Shown piece by piece: positions 21,101-32,383 of a stretch of 64,000 bases of DNA. The stretch is from Phialophora verrucosa (lineage: Eukaryota > Ascomycota > Eurotiomycetes > Chaetothyriales > Herpotrichiellaceae), in NCBI GenBank assembly GCA_002099365.1, contig MSED01000001.1, positions 1,116,001 through 1,180,000 on the forward strand. The letters are read 5' to 3'. Position 1 is the first letter of the stretch. The number at the start of each line of letters is the position of its first letter. Both the position numbers and the translations under genes were made by a program. A model generated the notes under the pieces. The model was not told the origin of the DNA, searched no databases, and saw only the letters and a list, made by a program, of their open reading frames with translations.

Positions 21101-22339
21101 CAGAACATGATCAAAACGCTGCGCAAGATGCTTGCCAATAACGAGAATACTCTACAGACATCCCAGACCCATGGTCAGGCGGTCACTCCAGCTACGACGC
21201 TGAACGTCCAGGATGAGAATAACATGGACACCGGCTCCACCTACGGCCTTTACTTCAAGTTCCGAAAATTCCTCCGCATGTTGTCCGACTCTGATACTTG
21301 GGCTGAGTTGCACCTTCGCTCCACGTGCGCAAAGTGCCGCTCCCCTCCCGACGACCCGGTCTGTACGTCCTGCTTCCATGTCTACTGCCGCGAATGCATG
21401 ATGCAGCTGCACGAGGAGCGGAAGCTGGCAGGTGACGAGAAAACCACCTGTCTGGAATGCCAGACCCGCTTTGAGGAGACTACGCCCTGTAGAGGCCTTG
21501 AGGCCCTGGGCTTCGGCAGCGCGGTGGTGATGCCTAAAGTAGTGAAGAAGAAAAAGAAGATGGCGAAGCAACTAAAACGCGCCGAGAAAGCCGCCCGCGG
21601 AAGGAGAAGTACTAGTGCTCAGCGCAGCGGGACTGTCGACGATGCTGACGACGATGAAGATGAAGAAGAGTATAGAGACTGGATTGAAGAAGGTCGCGGG
21701 TCGCTTCCTTCAGCGAAACTGGCCGCTACCAAAGCCGCTATTCTCAACTGGCGCGAGGCATACCCCAAGCAGAAAATCATTGTGTATACTCAATTCCTGG
21801 ACCTAGGCCGACTACTCAGTCAACTCTGCATCGCCGAGGGATGGGGCCACATCCATTTCAACGGCAAAATGAGCATCGAGGCACGCGCCAAGGCGATCGA
21901 TAGCTTCAGGGACAATCCCGCCATCTTCATCATGATTTGCTCGCTCAAGGCTGGGGGCGTGGGGCTCAACCTCACCATGGCTTCCAAGGTCATTATCCTG
22001 GACTTGTGGTTTAACTCGGCGATCGAAGCACAGGCCTACTGCCGCGTCTTCCGTATCGGTCAGGAACAAACTGTGGAAGTTCTCCGCTTCGTGGTCAAGG
22101 GCACCATCGACGAGGACCTGATCAACATGCAAGATCGCAAGGATGTGGAGGTCCAGGCCACGATAGGCCCGGACAGTCTGGGCAAGAGAGCAACAATCCA
22201 GCAGTTGCTCGGGTTATTTGGAGAGCTGAAAGGGGACGCTGAGGGTCAAAACGAGTTCATTCTCCTGGAGGAGGAGAGTGACGACGGGGAGAACGAGGAC
22301 GTGGATCCGGCGACGAGGTTGCCGCCGCGCCCATTCTAG
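18103..22339 (+). CDS. ULS1: SNF2-family DNA translocase with RING finger (ULS1-like, SUMO-targeted)
   Basis: Two exons, 18103-20081 and 20143-22339, with a 61-nt intron inside the Walker A region, give 1391 residues. Splicing yields MGFGKTIQMIANMID, joining motif I to the rest of the helicase. The DEAH box (LDEAHHIKNH) is near 780. A C3HC4 RING (CAKCR, CTSCFHVYCREC, CLEC) sits between the helicase lobes at about 1055-1105. Helicase C follows at about 1200-1330 (ending QAYCRVFRIGQEQTVEVLRF). The N-terminal 600 residues are disordered and acidic. They start with VDIDLTDDTDDFV at 14-26, a good SUMO-interacting motif, and contain a PNPPS repeat. SNF2 plus internal RING plus N-terminal SIM is the Uls1/STUbL layout (removal of SUMO-modified proteins from DNA); RAD5 and RAD16 are the alternatives, but no HIRAN domain is seen. 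Confidence 0.88.
19366..19455 (+). repeat. 15-bp coding minisatellite (PNPPS repeat) in the ULS1-like gene
   Basis: Four exact copies of CCCAATCCTCCAAGT occupy 19381-19440, flanked by a diverged unit on each side (19366-19380 and 19441-19455). Each unit encodes Pro-Asn-Pro-Pro-Ser. As 15 is a multiple of three, copy-number change would keep the frame. Confidence 0.97.
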
Positions 22340-23436
22340 GGCGCGAAGAGAAACCAGATGAGCTGGTGATTACGCTTGCACAGCTGCAGCTGCACACAGG
22401 ACGCTCCGAGGCTTCAACACCGAGCTCCATAACACAAAGACGCTTGACACCCTTCAACACGCACTAGCGAGATGTCATTGTCAGAGTCCCAAAACTGCAT
22501 CAACCATTTACCACAGACATGAAACGAGCTCTAGCCAGCATGGGACCCAGCAAACCAAGCTACTCAGACAGGCTGGCGAGACCGAAGTGAATCGAACTGG
22601 ATCGAATCGAAGCAAATCAAATCGACTCTCAACTCTAAGTGAGAAACTTTGAAAGCAAACCTCCCACATATCGTCATCAGCATCGGCATAGCAAGCATAT
22701 TTGGTCTTTTCTCGAGCATACATACATCGCACAATCACTCGAATTACATGGCTCTTCCTTTGAATCCTGAATAGCCATAGCAATAGCAATAGCAGCGCCA
22801 GCAATGAAATGAGCGTGCTTGAGCCGAGTCTTCCTTCCGTCCCCTTTTTTATTAATGAGGTGACGGTAGATTCTCGATTCTCATAGCCATGGACAAGACA
22901 CGATATGACGGACACTACACAATCGCAACACAACTGAGCCTCAGAGGACAAATTCACCCTCAGGCAGGTTGGGTGACAGGAACGAAGGAAAGAATGTTGT
23001 TTAGAGCCTTGTTCATGTTGTTTAATTCACTTTTCAATTCCCAATTCTCACACTCGTTCTTCAATTTGTAGCAGACTGTAGGGGTATCATATAAGAAAAG
23101 CAGAGTGCATGCCGTCTTTGATGTATAATGCTCCTGTCCTGAGGAATGACAAAGAGAAGTCGTGCCGCCCTCTCCGTGCAGATTCTTCTCCACGCAGAAA
23201 CAGGACATTTTATCCTGCTTTGCTGGAGATCGTTCAGACTCGATGGCCACTCTCGGCACCATCTGCTGTGCTGGATGCTGTATCCAGATCATAGCTCCAA
23301 GCTCCAACTTTGACTCTCCCAATTTTCGAGTCTGATTCATGTCTGTCCACCGAGATGCAGCCGTCGAGCTGCACCTGCCCTTTGGTTCCCACGCCTTCGC
23401 TTTTATCTCTTCACATCGCGATCGCCTTGATCTGCC
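22340..23436. other. convergent intergenic region
   Basis: 1.1 kb between the 3' ends of the ULS1-like gene (+) and the TBC-domain gene (-). It contains short degenerate repeats (ATCGAA-like words at about 22585-22630, CAATAG words near 22780) but no supported gene. Confidence 0.6.
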
Positions 23437-26400
23437 TCAACCACCCAAGTCCGCCATTGCTGCCTTCCTCCTCTCCAGCACCTCTTTCTTCACAATCTTC
23501 GTCCTCAAGCCTTCACTTGCCTGAACCAGGGCGTCAATGCTGATGGCGTGGTTGGTCATGTTGTGGTTGATGTAAGTGTACACCTGTGCGGCCGAGTCTA
23601 GTGCCAGGATTGCATTCTCGTTGAGCTTGAGCAACGCGAGGGCGAGTTGGAAGAGGAATGGTGAACTGGTTCCGTCGTGCTCGTCGGACGAATTGGCGTC
23701 AGCAGCTTCTGAAGGCGGGTGCGCGGGAGTGACGGGCGTTGACGGTGTACTCAAGCTGAGTGAGGGCAGGTCCACCCCGAGGGTAGGCTTAGATTGAGTC
23801 AACGCATAAGGTGACGCATCCGAGCTATTCAGGCAGAGAATCACATCCCAGACTCGGTAGAGAGCTTCACCCCCGGTCAATACACCTGTATAAAGGGACA
23901 AGAACCAGTGGAATGTGCAAGCCTCCAATTCCACGCCCAGCTCGTCGAGCTTGGCACTCAGCTTCGGTAATACCTCAGCGACATAGTGACGAAGGACCAC
24001 TTGGTCGGCGCGAGCGACCAGTAACGTCGAACTGAAGTACTGGCTGGGCAAAATCACATCAATGATGGCGACGAGGAGCCAGAAACAATCTTCGGCGGTG
24101 GCGCAGATGAGCAGAAGCGAGGCGGTAATGAGGTTCATGCCTTGACAGTAGCCAATGCGCGGATTGTGCAAAGAATATGCCCTCAGGAGCTCCTCCAGTC
24201 TTTGCACGCCAGGACCGTGCCGAAAGAAGACATTGTCCGTCAACGTGCGATGCACATCAGCCTTGATCTGACTAGCAATGTCAGGATCGATATCTGTGCC
24301 TTCTCTCGACCGTGCCACGAGATCTTCATAGTAGCCCGGGATTCGCAAAGTGCTTGCGCCAGAGCATTCGGCCCAGATCTTTGGTCGCAGTGAGACCGGG
24401 ATACCGCCCAGTACCAAGGACCTGAAGTGCATGTACTTGGCCTTTGTCTTGGAAGAACGCCCAAGTGTTGCGATTCCGATCAATTCGCCCTCTAGCAGGT
24501 CGGCCTCGGGGGTGTTGTTGGTGACACGGTCGGAGTTGTTGGCCCTTTCTGCCCTGACTCGTCGCAAGAAATCGTTCCATCGCGCAGCTCTCTCCGACTG
24601 GAGTGCGTCGTACAGCTCCGTGAGCTGTTCAAGAAGCAATTTTGCGGAAGTAGAATCGGCCAGATTTTCAGACTCAGATTCGAGGCCAAAATCGGTCGAC
24701 GTGGCCGTGACTGCGGAAGACTGCGGCTCCATTACCACGCTGCTAGTTGGGAGTGCCTTCTTCGAGGTTGCAGAGATAGAGATGGAAGCCTCCCGACTTC
24801 GATGTGGTGGTGTCAGGGTCCCTGTCGCATCGGCGGTGCTGACCGTAACAACGGCGCCAGCGGAGGGGGTGTGAGAGAGTAATTCTTTCGGCCTCCCAGA
24901 GGACAGAGCTGCAGGGACCTTGAGATAATCTTGCCATGCCTTTTTCGGCGTTTCCTCGTCAAGCGAGGCAGGGGTAGCTGGTCTGTCAATCAAGACTTCG
25001 CCTGATTGAGGACTTTCCCCTGATCTGAAGCTGGCTATGGTTTCATTGGCACTCAGCTTGTTCCGTCTATGCACACGGATTGGGAGACCTTGTCTCTTCC
25101 GCCGCTTTTGATCGTAGATGAAGCCGAATCGATCTGTCAGGAGTCCGGTCGCGTCAACGCTATGGGTTGTCATAGTTGGCGGCAATTGCGAGCTCTCGAT
25201 CATAGAGTCCAGCTCTACGGTTGGAGGCAGGCTGCTTGCATTCGACTCTTTCCGTGTATGACTCGGGCTGGGGGTGAGACGACTGGCAGTAGGCACGCGT
25301 TTTGCTGGAGGGCGACCTTTGACTGTGCCAGCGGAAGGTAGGGAGGCCGACGATTTGTTGGTTGTCAGCACAGTGTTCGTTCTTGTTTTCGAAAGTGCCG
25401 TCTCCGGCTCAGCCGTTGTATTTTGACCCTGTCCGAGCGACGATGCCCTAGATCGACCCGTCTGGGCCTTACCACTGAAAATCTGCGTCCACGAGGCGAA
25501 AGAGCGATTGGACTGGTTGGATCGTACACTGGCCTCGTCAGCCGCCTTCGGCTTCTTGTTGATGCTCTTGCCGCCAATAAAATAGCTGGACGAGTTTGAA
25601 GGAGGCTGAAAGATGGCCTGAAGAGCCGATCCCTTGCTGACATTGGAGCTTGAGACGCGCGGACGAAGTGTCGCCTCCATGTCCTGGCTGCTTTCGCTGA
25701 GGCTGCTGTTTGCTCTGCTCGGTGTTCGACTCGCCCTTGCCATAGAAGATGCCATTGATCCAGCTCTACTGCGATGGGCTTCAAGATCCGCTTGCAGAGC
25801 TGCGGCTGGGCTTCGGGAGTCCGTCCCTGGAACTGGAGGGAAAGTGGTGTCTAGAGGACTGCTGACCACGATATCATCGGTCATTGCTTCAGTCATCATG
25901 CCGTCTAGCGAGGGCGGAGTGCGATCCATAGGTACAGAGGATGCCCCGAGGCCAGGGTCACTCTCTCCTTGTTCCAGCCGTAGCAGCCGCTTCTCGACCT
26001 CTGCAGTCGGCACATTTATCTCTCGCAAGATCCTCTTTAATTCCCTCTCCCTATGGTCCGCTCTAATCCGTAGAGCCGATATCTCAGCATCTCTCTGAGC
26101 CAGATCTGCAGCATATTGCCGAACCAGCTTCACGGCCCCTGTTCTGGCGACGAGTCTTTCTATATGTTCGTCACTCGCTAGATGTAGAGAACCCGGAATA
26201 TCCAGAGATGACCGAGGAGAGTCGTCAAACAAGGCATTTTGTTTGTTCAATGACGGAGATGCGTTGGTCAAGCCCGCAAGTGTAGCCTTCCGGTCCCTTG
26301 CTTTCTGCGAGATTGTTCGGAGCGGTTTGGGCAGGGCCTCTTGCGCGATGCTTTTCGACGACTTCGTCTCCAGCTCAGGCGAGAAGGACGGAAAGGAGGT

Positions 26401-26559
26401 CAGGGCAGGATCGTCTTCGTCGATCGACCGCGAGGAATGCTTGGAGCCATGGCGTTTGGGCTGCCCACGGAGAGTCTTGAGCTGCTTCTTCTGGTCGGCG
26501 GAATTGTGCGAGGTCTGCGACGAGGACCGTCTCGATTCGTTGCTGGCACGGTCCGACAT
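23437..26559 (-). CDS. TBC-domain Rab GTPase-activating protein
   Basis: A single exon of 1040 residues. The first 700 residues are Ser/Arg-rich and probably disordered, with a short coiled-coil-like stretch near 140-190. The TBC domain runs from about 720 (VSLRPKIWAECSGAS) to 960. It keeps both catalytic fingers: the arginine finger IxxDxxR in IKADVHRTL and the glutamine finger in RIGYCQGMNLITASLLL. The end (LKLNENAILALDSAAQVYTYINHNM) matches the last helices of the fold. TBC proteins speed up GTP hydrolysis on Rab GTPases and so limit membrane-traffic steps. Which Rab is served cannot be told from sequence; a broad-range GAP of the Gyp3/Msb3 type is one possibility. The start codon is 692 bp from that of VPS15 in divergent orientation. 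Confidence 0.88.
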   Translation of the reverse strand: MSDRASNESRRSSSQTSHNSADQKKQLKTLRGQPKRHGSKHSSRSIDEDDPALTSFPSFSPELETKSSKSIAQEALPKPLRTISQKARDRKATLAGLTNASPSLNKQNALFDDSPRSSLDIPGSLHLASDEHIERLVARTGAVKLVRQYAADLAQRDAEISALRIRADHRERELKRILREINVPTAEVEKRLLRLEQGESDPGLGASSVPMDRTPPSLDGMMTEAMTDDIVVSSPLDTTFPPVPGTDSRSPAAALQADLEAHRSRAGSMASSMARASRTPSRANSSLSESSQDMEATLRPRVSSSNVSKGSALQAIFQPPSNSSSYFIGGKSINKKPKAADEASVRSNQSNRSFASWTQIFSGKAQTGRSRASSLGQGQNTTAEPETALSKTRTNTVLTTNKSSASLPSAGTVKGRPPAKRVPTASRLTPSPSHTRKESNASSLPPTVELDSMIESSQLPPTMTTHSVDATGLLTDRFGFIYDQKRRKRQGLPIRVHRRNKLSANETIASFRSGESPQSGEVLIDRPATPASLDEETPKKAWQDYLKVPAALSSGRPKELLSHTPSAGAVVTVSTADATGTLTPPHRSREASISISATSKKALPTSSVVMEPQSSAVTATSTDFGLESESENLADSTSAKLLLEQLTELYDALQSERAARWNDFLRRVRAERANNSDRVTNNTPEADLLEGELIGIATLGRSSKTKAKYMHFRSLVLGGIPVSLRPKIWAECSGASTLRIPGYYEDLVARSREGTDIDPDIASQIKADVHRTLTDNVFFRHGPGVQRLEELLRAYSLHNPRIGYCQGMNLITASLLLICATAEDCFWLLVAIIDVILPSQYFSSTLLVARADQVVLRHYVAEVLPKLSAKLDELGVELEACTFHWFLSLYTGVLTGGEALYRVWDVILCLNSSDASPYALTQSKPTLGVDLPSLSLSTPSTPVTPAHPPSEAADANSSDEHDGTSSPFLFQLALALLKLNENAILALDSAAQVYTYINHNMTNHAISIDALVQASEGLRTKIVKKEVLERRKAAMADLGG

Positions 26560-27251
26560 GTCGAATGATCACCGCGTCGGTCGGTGGGTTGATCTCCTGC
26601 AAGCCAACACCCGCATATTGCACGGCCGGTGCTCAAGTCAAGGTCGATCGGTAAGGACACCGGGAAGTCGAGGACCCGATGATGACGTGGGTTTCAGGGC
26701 GCGATGATGAGGGCGCACAGCAAAGAGTCGGTGAGGGCAGAGTGAGAGCAAGGAAGAGCAGAGTGAGACGTTGAAGTGCCTGACCAAACGGAACGGCAAA
26801 CACAACCTGAAACTGTGCGAGCTTGGGTTGGGCATCTCTTCCCACAGAAAGAACGAACAACTTCTTCACATTGCTCGGTTGTGTATGACGACAAACTGCG
26901 TCCAATCTGCGTATAAGAAGGGGGGGGCCGTGGGTGGCGGTCACATGACACGCCGCTGACTTGGAGCCTGCCTGTTGGGCGTCGACGTGCAGTAGACCAC
27001 TCCACGCTGCATCTCACACATACAGTAACACATCTCTGTCCTTCATTGGACCAGTCCATCGATAAGTCACGGTCCCCGTGTTCCTGGAAGCCAACTCGAA
27101 TGCTTCATTCAGTAGCCTAGAGGCAGTTCAGTCCAGTTCATGCTCTCAAGGTGGTGAAGGAGCAACCGCCATGGTTGTCGCCCGTTTACCCACAACCTAG
27201 ACATGCCTCTGCGGCCGCGTGCAGATCCCATACCGCCTTCAGACCGCCAAC
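26560..27251. other. divergent promoter region, TBC gene / VPS15
   Basis: 692 bp between divergent start codons. A run of eight G lies near 26921-26930, followed by a CACATGAC. No gene is supported. Confidence 0.6.
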
Positions 27252-30200
27252 ATGGGCCAAGGGTATTCGATGACCACCCTGTCCGCCGCCTCGGCTAGCA
27301 TCGATGTGCCTGAGCTGGCCGACCTGGTGCATGAGAAAACCCTGGCCTCCGCCCGGTTCATGAAAAGCATCCGGGCTCGCAGTCAGCAGGGCCTTGTGTT
27401 CGTCAAGGCGGTAATGAAACCCTACTCGTCCTTTCGAGTCCACGAATATGTTCGCCAGATCACCGAGGAGAGGAACATCCTTGCCGACATTCCGAATGCG
27501 CTGGGCTACCAACGCATTGTCGAAGTACCTAGTGGAGGCTTCCTCGTCCGCCAGTACATGTTCAGCTCGGTCTACGATCGAATGAGCACCAGACCTTTCC
27601 TGGAGGACATTGAAAAGAAATGGTTGGCCTTTCAACTCCTGTGCGCCGTGCGCGACTGCCAGTCTCGGAATGTCTACCACGGCGATATCAAGACGGAAAA
27701 CTTGCTTGTCACCTCCTGGAACTGGCTCTATCTGACTGATTTTTCCTCCTCGTTCAAGCCTACGAACTTACCAGAGGACAACCCGGCCGATTTCTCATTC
27801 TACTTTGACACGTCGGGTCGACGAACATGTTATATCGCTCCGGAACGGTTTACATCGACTGAGATGCCGGATGAACAGGGAGAATTGAATTGGGCAATGG
27901 ACATCTTCAGTGTCGGCTGTGTCATCGCTGAAATCTTTCTCGAGGGTCCCATCTTCTCCTTGAGTCAACTGTTCAAATACCGGGCCGGAGAATACAACCC
28001 CGAGCATACCCATCTCAGCAAGATCGAAGATCTTGAAGTGCGAGCCATGATCCTCAATATGATCGCGCTGGATCCCGAAAAGCGTTACAGCGCAGAGCAG
28101 CACCTGTCCTTCTACCGGTCGAAGATCTTCCCCGAGTACTTCTACAGCTTTCTACATCAGTACATGTTGGACCTCACAAGGTCCGCGACAGCATTGAAGC
28201 CTGTGGAGCTGACTCTTGATAGTCTCGGCGAGTTTGATGACAAGATTGAAAGAGTCTACTATGATTTCGACAAGATTTCCTTCTTTCTCGGCTACGGTCC
28301 CAGCAACACCAAGTCATCCTCGAAATCCCCCTTGACGATGAGGGCGAACAATAAGGTGAAAACTACAGAAGCAGATCCCAGCCTCTACGATGGAAGCTTG
28401 TTGTTTCTCACACTCGTGGTTGCCAGCCTCAGAAACACTGCAAAGGCATCGGCGCGTCTCAAAGCATGCGATCTCTTGGTTGCTTTTGCCGAACGGCTTC
28501 CAGATGAAGCCAAGCTGGATCGGATACTGCCTTATATTGTTGGGTTGCTGAACGACCCGTCGGATGTGGTCCGTGCCGCGGCGATTTATGCCATGACCTC
28601 AGTTTTTGAGATGATTGAAGTGGTCTCGCCGATCAACGCGTACATCTTTCCTGAATACATCCTCCCGAGGTTGAAAAATCTGGCCACTGGTCATTCCGGT
28701 GAGCCAAGCATCCTAGTACGGTCGGCATATGCGTCGTGTCTGGCTTCTCTGGCATTGTCGGCTGAAAGGGTCCTTGACATGGTTCACGCTATCCGTGCCG
28801 ATGGGCGGCTCCCTTCTTTACGGGAAGACGAGCTGCCTTCTCAACAATCCTATCATGCTCTTTATGATTACAGCAGACGTGAGTTTCTTCCACATTTTGA
28901 AGATTCAACCGTCGCCTTAATCACAGACCCTGAACCATCGGTAAGAAGAGCCTTCCTGGGCTCAATATCCCGCCTCTGCGTCTTTTTCGGGAGCCAGCAG
29001 TCCAGCGATGTCATCTTGACGCATCTTAACACTTATCTCAACGACAAGGACTGGATTTTGAGATGTTCTTTCTTCGAGGCGCTTGTGGGGATTGCCTCCT
29101 ATGTAGGGGCTACGAGCCTGGAGAGATTCATCTTGCCTGTGATGGTCGGATCTTTGACAGATCCAGAGAGTTTCGTGGTCGAAAAGGTCTTTCGATCACT
29201 GGCTCGTATGGCTGCCTTGGGCCTTCTGCAGAAGAGCACGACCTGGGAACTTGTCAGCATCGCGGCCAGGTTTTCAATTCACCCAAGCATCTGGGTACGG
29301 GAAAGCGCCATACAATTCATTGTGCTCTCAGCCAAGTATATCTCAGCAGCTGATCAGTACTGCATCGTCCTGCCTATCGTACAGCCATTTCTGAAAGGGC
29401 CAATTTCTGGTCTGACAGAAGAGCGAGTATTGGACAATCTGAAGCGGCCTCTACCTAAGATCGTGTTTGACTCAGCCATTAATTGGGCAACGAGGAAATC
29501 CAACAGCCTGTTCTGGACGGCGGCAAGTCGTGATGCTGCCTTGACACTATCCGATCCTGCGACGCCGCAAAACCCATCGGCACTTACGAAGCGACTGTTG
29601 ACCCGGATACCGCCGTCCCAGAAAGATAAGGACGATCAGATCGCCCTCGAAAGTCTCCGAAATCTTGGGATGACAGCAGACGACGAGATTAAACTTCTCG
29701 CACTTCGCGAGTATATACTCAAAGTCTCCAAGCATAAGCCGTCAGAGGATGCCAACGAGCGACATCGCATGCTTAACAACATCATGGCCCTCAACCAAAT
29801 CGATGTCACTCCTCAGAACGTCTTCTTCGACTCGCGCCAGCCGCTCAGAGAGAGCACAGGTGGATCTAGAGGACACCGGCAGATCTCACGACGGGACGAG
29901 CGACACAGTCTTGCGGATGCTCTCCTCGATGCTTCAACGAGCATAGATGATCATATGTCACGAAGAATGTCGCCTACGCAACAATCCAGTGGCACAGCTA
30001 CGCCATCTACGCAGCCGATGGACATTCAAACCCGCAAGCCATCAGATACTCGCGCCGGTGCGGGCCCCGCAATCGCAATTGAGGGTGCGAGTGTATCTTC
30101 CAGACCAAGCATCTCCAGTGGCACACCTGTGAACGGGGATAGACTATCCCTGCGCCGCAACACACCGCTCGAACTCAGACATCGCAATAGCGGCCTGAAC

Positions 30201-32213
30201 TTGATGAATCGTACCGATTTGGCCAAAGCGGAGGCGGAAATCTCCACCATGCCAGAGAACGCGTTCGGCAAGGTTGAGGTTGATGGAGCGTTGCATCGTC
30301 GCAGTACAGCAGGGCCATCAGCTTTGTCCGTGACGGCCAACGCAGCCGCAAAATCAAGATCTGTTTCCCCTCGGCCGCCGAGTGGCACTCGAACGCCGCT
30401 TTTCGAGCCGAATCATTCCTACCAGGGCAGTGACGCAAACGTCCTTCGGCTGTTGGACAACCACTTCCTGGAAAACTTCCCCATAGACCAGATGGACTTC
30501 GGTGGGAACAGACCTTTTGCAGAGACCAGAACACCTATACGAAGAGCTACAGACGTCTTACAGCAGAGCAGTTCAAAGGCTGCTCAGCACGAAGAGAAGT
30601 TCCGCATGGAACTATGGAGACCTTCAGGACAGCTGCTCACACAGTTTTCAGAGCATACAGGTGCCATCAACAGAGTCTGTGCGGCACCGGATCACGCATT
30701 CTTCGTGACGGCGTCAGATGATGGAACGTGTAAGATCTGGGACACGATTAGGTTGGAGAAGAACGTCACCTCACGGTCCAGGTATACCCACCGACGTGCG
30801 GACGGAGTCAAGGCCAAGAGTCTCTGCTTCGTCGAAGGAACTCATACATTCCTTACTGGCGCAGACGATGGCAGCATCCACGCCGTGAGAGTCGACTACC
30901 GAATCGTTGAGGGTGGAGAGACTTCTCGGTATGGGAAGCCAATTCTTGTTCGGGACTACACGATCCCTGACAACCATGCCGTGGACGGCAGCGACGCATC
31001 AACACGAGAATATGCTGTGTGGCTTTACCACTACCGGACACCAAGCTCGCAGTCCATCCTGCTCTCCGCGACCAACAAAGGTCGAATCCTCGCCATCGAT
31101 CTGAAGAACATGGAAATTATGCACAGCATGAACAATCCAGTCCACCATGGCACCCCGACCACGTTCTGCGTCGATCGGAAACACCACTGGTTGCTTCTGG
31201 GAACAAACCAGGGCATTTTGGATCTGTGGGATTTGAGATTCAAGCTGCATCTGCGCAGTTTCGGCATCCAGACAGACTCGAGAATTGACCGGATACTTAT
31301 TCATCCGACCAAGGGTCACGGGAGGTGGGTCATGGTTAGTGCTGGTGGAGAAATCAGCGTCTGGGATGTCGAGAAGATGGTCTGTCGAGAGGTGATGCGA
31401 CCAAGTACTTTCAGCCCAAAGACTGGGAAGCCTCGCCCATATGAAGCATGGTCTCCGGATGAAGAGAACAGCGAGAGGGTTCTGGCTCGCTTTGCCAGAC
31501 AAGTCTCAGAAGACAACACTCTGACCGAACCACGACTGCACCACCCGAGTGAGGCCGCTGACGGCTCGCCCACGAAGAAAATGGTCCCTTTACCGACGTC
31601 AACCTCGTCCGCATCACTGCCCATTCTCGCCATGTACATCGCCACCGACTATACGGCAAGCTCGCACCCAGACACCCCGAACAAACACGCCATCCTCTTC
31701 AGCGGCGGTGCCGATCGTGCCCTTCGATATTGGGACATTGGTCGGCCCGAGAACAGCTTCATCGTGTCCGGACCGCAAATCCATGATTTTGAGGATACCG
31801 GAGCCGCGAACGGCAGTGTCAAGGCCAAATACAAGTACGAAGTCTCCCACCCACTGAGTCTCAGTGCGGGCGCACAAATCACGCTTGTTCAGGAGAAACT
31901 CAACATTGCCGAAGAAGCACCAAGCAACAGTAGTCGAACCACCCCAAAGCGAAGGGCAGAGACTCCCACGCAGACGTCCACGGGGACCCCGAACTCTCAT
32001 GGCCCCTCGAACACGGGCGCAAACGCGAGCGGTTCCTCCACAGCGTCCACTCCAGGGGCTATGAAACCACCCCGAAATACCATTATCAGTATGGCGCAGC
32101 AACAATTACTCCGGACACACTTGGACACCATTACTGATGTGGTTATGCTGAGGAAGCCGTATGGATGTGTAGTCAGTGTAGACAATGGTGGGAATGTTTA
32201 TATCTTCCATTGA
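27252..32213 (+). CDS. VPS15: VPS15, regulatory (pseudo)kinase of the class III PI3-kinase complex
   Basis: A single exon of 1653 residues. I chose the ATG at 27252 over an in-frame one 33 nt upstream because it gives MGQGYS, a classic N-myristoylation start expected for Vps15. The kinase-like domain spans about 28-310, with YHGDIKTENLLV near 142 and LYLTDFSSSFKP, where DFS replaces the usual DFG. HEAT-type repeats follow (about 380-800), then a disordered Ser/Thr-rich linker (about 830-1100). A C-terminal WD40 propeller begins near 1123 (LTQFSEHTGAINRVCAAPDHAFFVT in the first blade). Vps15 anchors and activates Vps34, which makes PI3P for autophagy and endosome-to-vacuole sorting. Length and order of domains match the family. 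Confidence 0.95.
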   Translation: MGQGYSMTTLSAASASIDVPELADLVHEKTLASARFMKSIRARSQQGLVFVKAVMKPYSSFRVHEYVRQITEERNILADIPNALGYQRIVEVPSGGFLVRQYMFSSVYDRMSTRPFLEDIEKKWLAFQLLCAVRDCQSRNVYHGDIKTENLLVTSWNWLYLTDFSSSFKPTNLPEDNPADFSFYFDTSGRRTCYIAPERFTSTEMPDEQGELNWAMDIFSVGCVIAEIFLEGPIFSLSQLFKYRAGEYNPEHTHLSKIEDLEVRAMILNMIALDPEKRYSAEQHLSFYRSKIFPEYFYSFLHQYMLDLTRSATALKPVELTLDSLGEFDDKIERVYYDFDKISFFLGYGPSNTKSSSKSPLTMRANNKVKTTEADPSLYDGSLLFLTLVVASLRNTAKASARLKACDLLVAFAERLPDEAKLDRILPYIVGLLNDPSDVVRAAAIYAMTSVFEMIEVVSPINAYIFPEYILPRLKNLATGHSGEPSILVRSAYASCLASLALSAERVLDMVHAIRADGRLPSLREDELPSQQSYHALYDYSRREFLPHFEDSTVALITDPEPSVRRAFLGSISRLCVFFGSQQSSDVILTHLNTYLNDKDWILRCSFFEALVGIASYVGATSLERFILPVMVGSLTDPESFVVEKVFRSLARMAALGLLQKSTTWELVSIAARFSIHPSIWVRESAIQFIVLSAKYISAADQYCIVLPIVQPFLKGPISGLTEERVLDNLKRPLPKIVFDSAINWATRKSNSLFWTAASRDAALTLSDPATPQNPSALTKRLLTRIPPSQKDKDDQIALESLRNLGMTADDEIKLLALREYILKVSKHKPSEDANERHRMLNNIMALNQIDVTPQNVFFDSRQPLRESTGGSRGHRQISRRDERHSLADALLDASTSIDDHMSRRMSPTQQSSGTATPSTQPMDIQTRKPSDTRAGAGPAIAIEGASVSSRPSISSGTPVNGDRLSLRRNTPLELRHRNSGLNLMNRTDLAKAEAEISTMPENAFGKVEVDGALHRRSTAGPSALSVTANAAAKSRSVSPRPPSGTRTPLFEPNHSYQGSDANVLRLLDNHFLENFPIDQMDFGGNRPFAETRTPIRRATDVLQQSSSKAAQHEEKFRMELWRPSGQLLTQFSEHTGAINRVCAAPDHAFFVTASDDGTCKIWDTIRLEKNVTSRSRYTHRRADGVKAKSLCFVEGTHTFLTGADDGSIHAVRVDYRIVEGGETSRYGKPILVRDYTIPDNHAVDGSDASTREYAVWLYHYRTPSSQSILLSATNKGRILAIDLKNMEIMHSMNNPVHHGTPTTFCVDRKHHWLLLGTNQGILDLWDLRFKLHLRSFGIQTDSRIDRILIHPTKGHGRWVMVSAGGEISVWDVEKMVCREVMRPSTFSPKTGKPRPYEAWSPDEENSERVLARFARQVSEDNTLTEPRLHHPSEAADGSPTKKMVPLPTSTSSASLPILAMYIATDYTASSHPDTPNKHAILFSGGADRALRYWDIGRPENSFIVSGPQIHDFEDTGAANGSVKAKYKYEVSHPLSLSAGAQITLVQEKLNIAEEAPSNSSRTTPKRRAETPTQTSTGTPNSHGPSNTGANASGSSTASTPGAMKPPRNTIISMAQQQLLRTHLDTITDVVMLRKPYGCVVSVDNGGNVYIFH

Positions 32214-32383
32214 CAGGAGAAGAAGCGAGAGGAGTGGATGGAAACAGGAGAGGCTTACTTATAGTTCGATACACCAGGGCATAGTCGTCGTGGTGCAGCA
32301 CTCTGCATCGATTCTGGAAACATATCTAGTTCCAATCAAGTACTTCTGCTGGCCGTGCTATGGTGTATGTCACTTGTCTTATC

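Noticed and set aside
26670..26710. GATGATGA words resembling snoRNA box C, near the TBC gene
   Set aside because: No matching box D, terminal stem or guide pairing could be seen.
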